Of a stretch of DNA of 64,000 nucleotides, positions 63,625-64,000 are shown piece after piece (positions within the stretch are counted from its first letter, which is position 1; every line of letters begins with the position of its first letter). Made by a program: the position numbers and the translations under genes. The notes beneath the pieces are model-generated. The model did no database searches. It saw only the letters and a program-made list of their open reading frames with translations, and was not told where the DNA came from. Source of the DNA: Tubiluchus corallicola (taxonomy: Eukaryota; Priapulida; Priapulimorpha; Priapulimorphida; Tubiluchidae); contig JAQGDQ010001003.1 in the NCBI GenBank assembly GCA_030141605.1, positions 1-64,000 on the forward strand. The letters run 5' to 3'.

Positions 63625-64000
63625 AATTCAACGTTCACATTAAAGTGAACACGAATTCTGTTCCACTTTTAAGTGAACGCGAATTCTGTTCCACTTCTAA
63701 GTGAACGCGAATTCTGTTCCACTTCTAAGTGAACGCGAATTCTTTTCCACTTCTAAGTGAACGCGAATTCTGTTCCACTTCTAAGTGAACGCGAATTCTG
63801 TTCCACTTGTAAGTGAACGCGAATTCTGTTCCACTTGTAAGTGAACACGAATTCTGTTCCACTTGTAAGTGAACACGAATTCTGTTCCACTTCTAAGTGA
63901 ACACGAATTCTGTTCCACTTGCAAGTGAACACGAATTCTGTTCCACTTCTAAGTGAACGCAAATTCTGTTCCGCTTCTAAGTGAACGCGAATTCTGTTCC
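63625..64000. repeat. 28-bp minisatellite with EcoRI site, runs off window
   Basis: Unit GAATTCTGTTCCACTTCTAA plus GTGAACGC, about 13 copies, with ACACGAATTC variants. The AAGTG...CACTT ends of each unit are inverted. Confidence 0.97.

Overview
The window is AT-rich animal nuclear DNA. It has short coding exons with GT-AG introns, 5S-derived SINEs, non-LTR retrotransposon tails, TA- and TTAA-flanked miniature transposons, and an exceptional density of minisatellites and microsatellites. Nothing here is bacterial. The two genes present and the low gene density suggest a bilaterian, probably a non-vertebrate; the sequence does not let me name the species.

Two genes lie on the + strand. The first (exons 8435-26065) is a SESTD1-like gene. 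Ten exons join in one reading frame of 1498 codons. Exons 1-8 read as the spectrin-repeat half of SESTD1; the CRAL-TRIO/SEC14 half should lie upstream of the window. The last visible exon (about 3.1 kb) encodes a roughly 1030-residue acidic, Ser/Asp/Glu-rich tail that vertebrate SESTD1, as I recall it, lacks. The second gene (exon 1 at 32783-32935, exon 2 at 57137-57259, continuing beyond the window) is a CCDC141/CAMDI-like gene with a 24.2 kb first intron. As I recall the human locus, SESTD1 also sits immediately upstream of CCDC141 in the same orientation on 2q31, so the pair appears to be an old conserved neighbourhood.

Layout. 61-7004: nearly perfect 7 kb palindrome with arms of about 3.2 kb, carrying nested mobile elements. 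7005-8434: intron with a Tigger-like MITE. 8435-26092: SESTD1-like exons; their introns hold a 21-bp minisatellite, two arrays of the same 22-bp minisatellite, a 1.2 kb pentamer array, a hairpin, MITEs and LINE pieces. 26093-32600: intergenic, with MITEs, a 5S-type SINE, a TATA/NRF1-like promoter-like site at 30.64 kb and a CATGTACC array at 31.5-32.3 kb. 32.6-33.0 kb: CCDC141-like 5' exon. 33-57 kb: its first intron, mostly tandem arrays, including a 25-bp array and its inverted relative on either side of a 62-bp satellite. 57.3-64 kb: its second intron, with more arrays.

The main unusual points are these. Splice-site sequences are duplicated inside the SESTD1-like gene (a decoy acceptor at 10542 and a second donor at 19767). 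The inverted 25-bp/76-bp arrays in CCDC141-like intron 1 carry dozens of acceptor-like or donor-like motifs. Inverted repeats recur at several scales. Microsatellites repeatedly begin a few bases from an AATAAA-type retroelement tail. All homology calls come from reading and memory; no database search was run.
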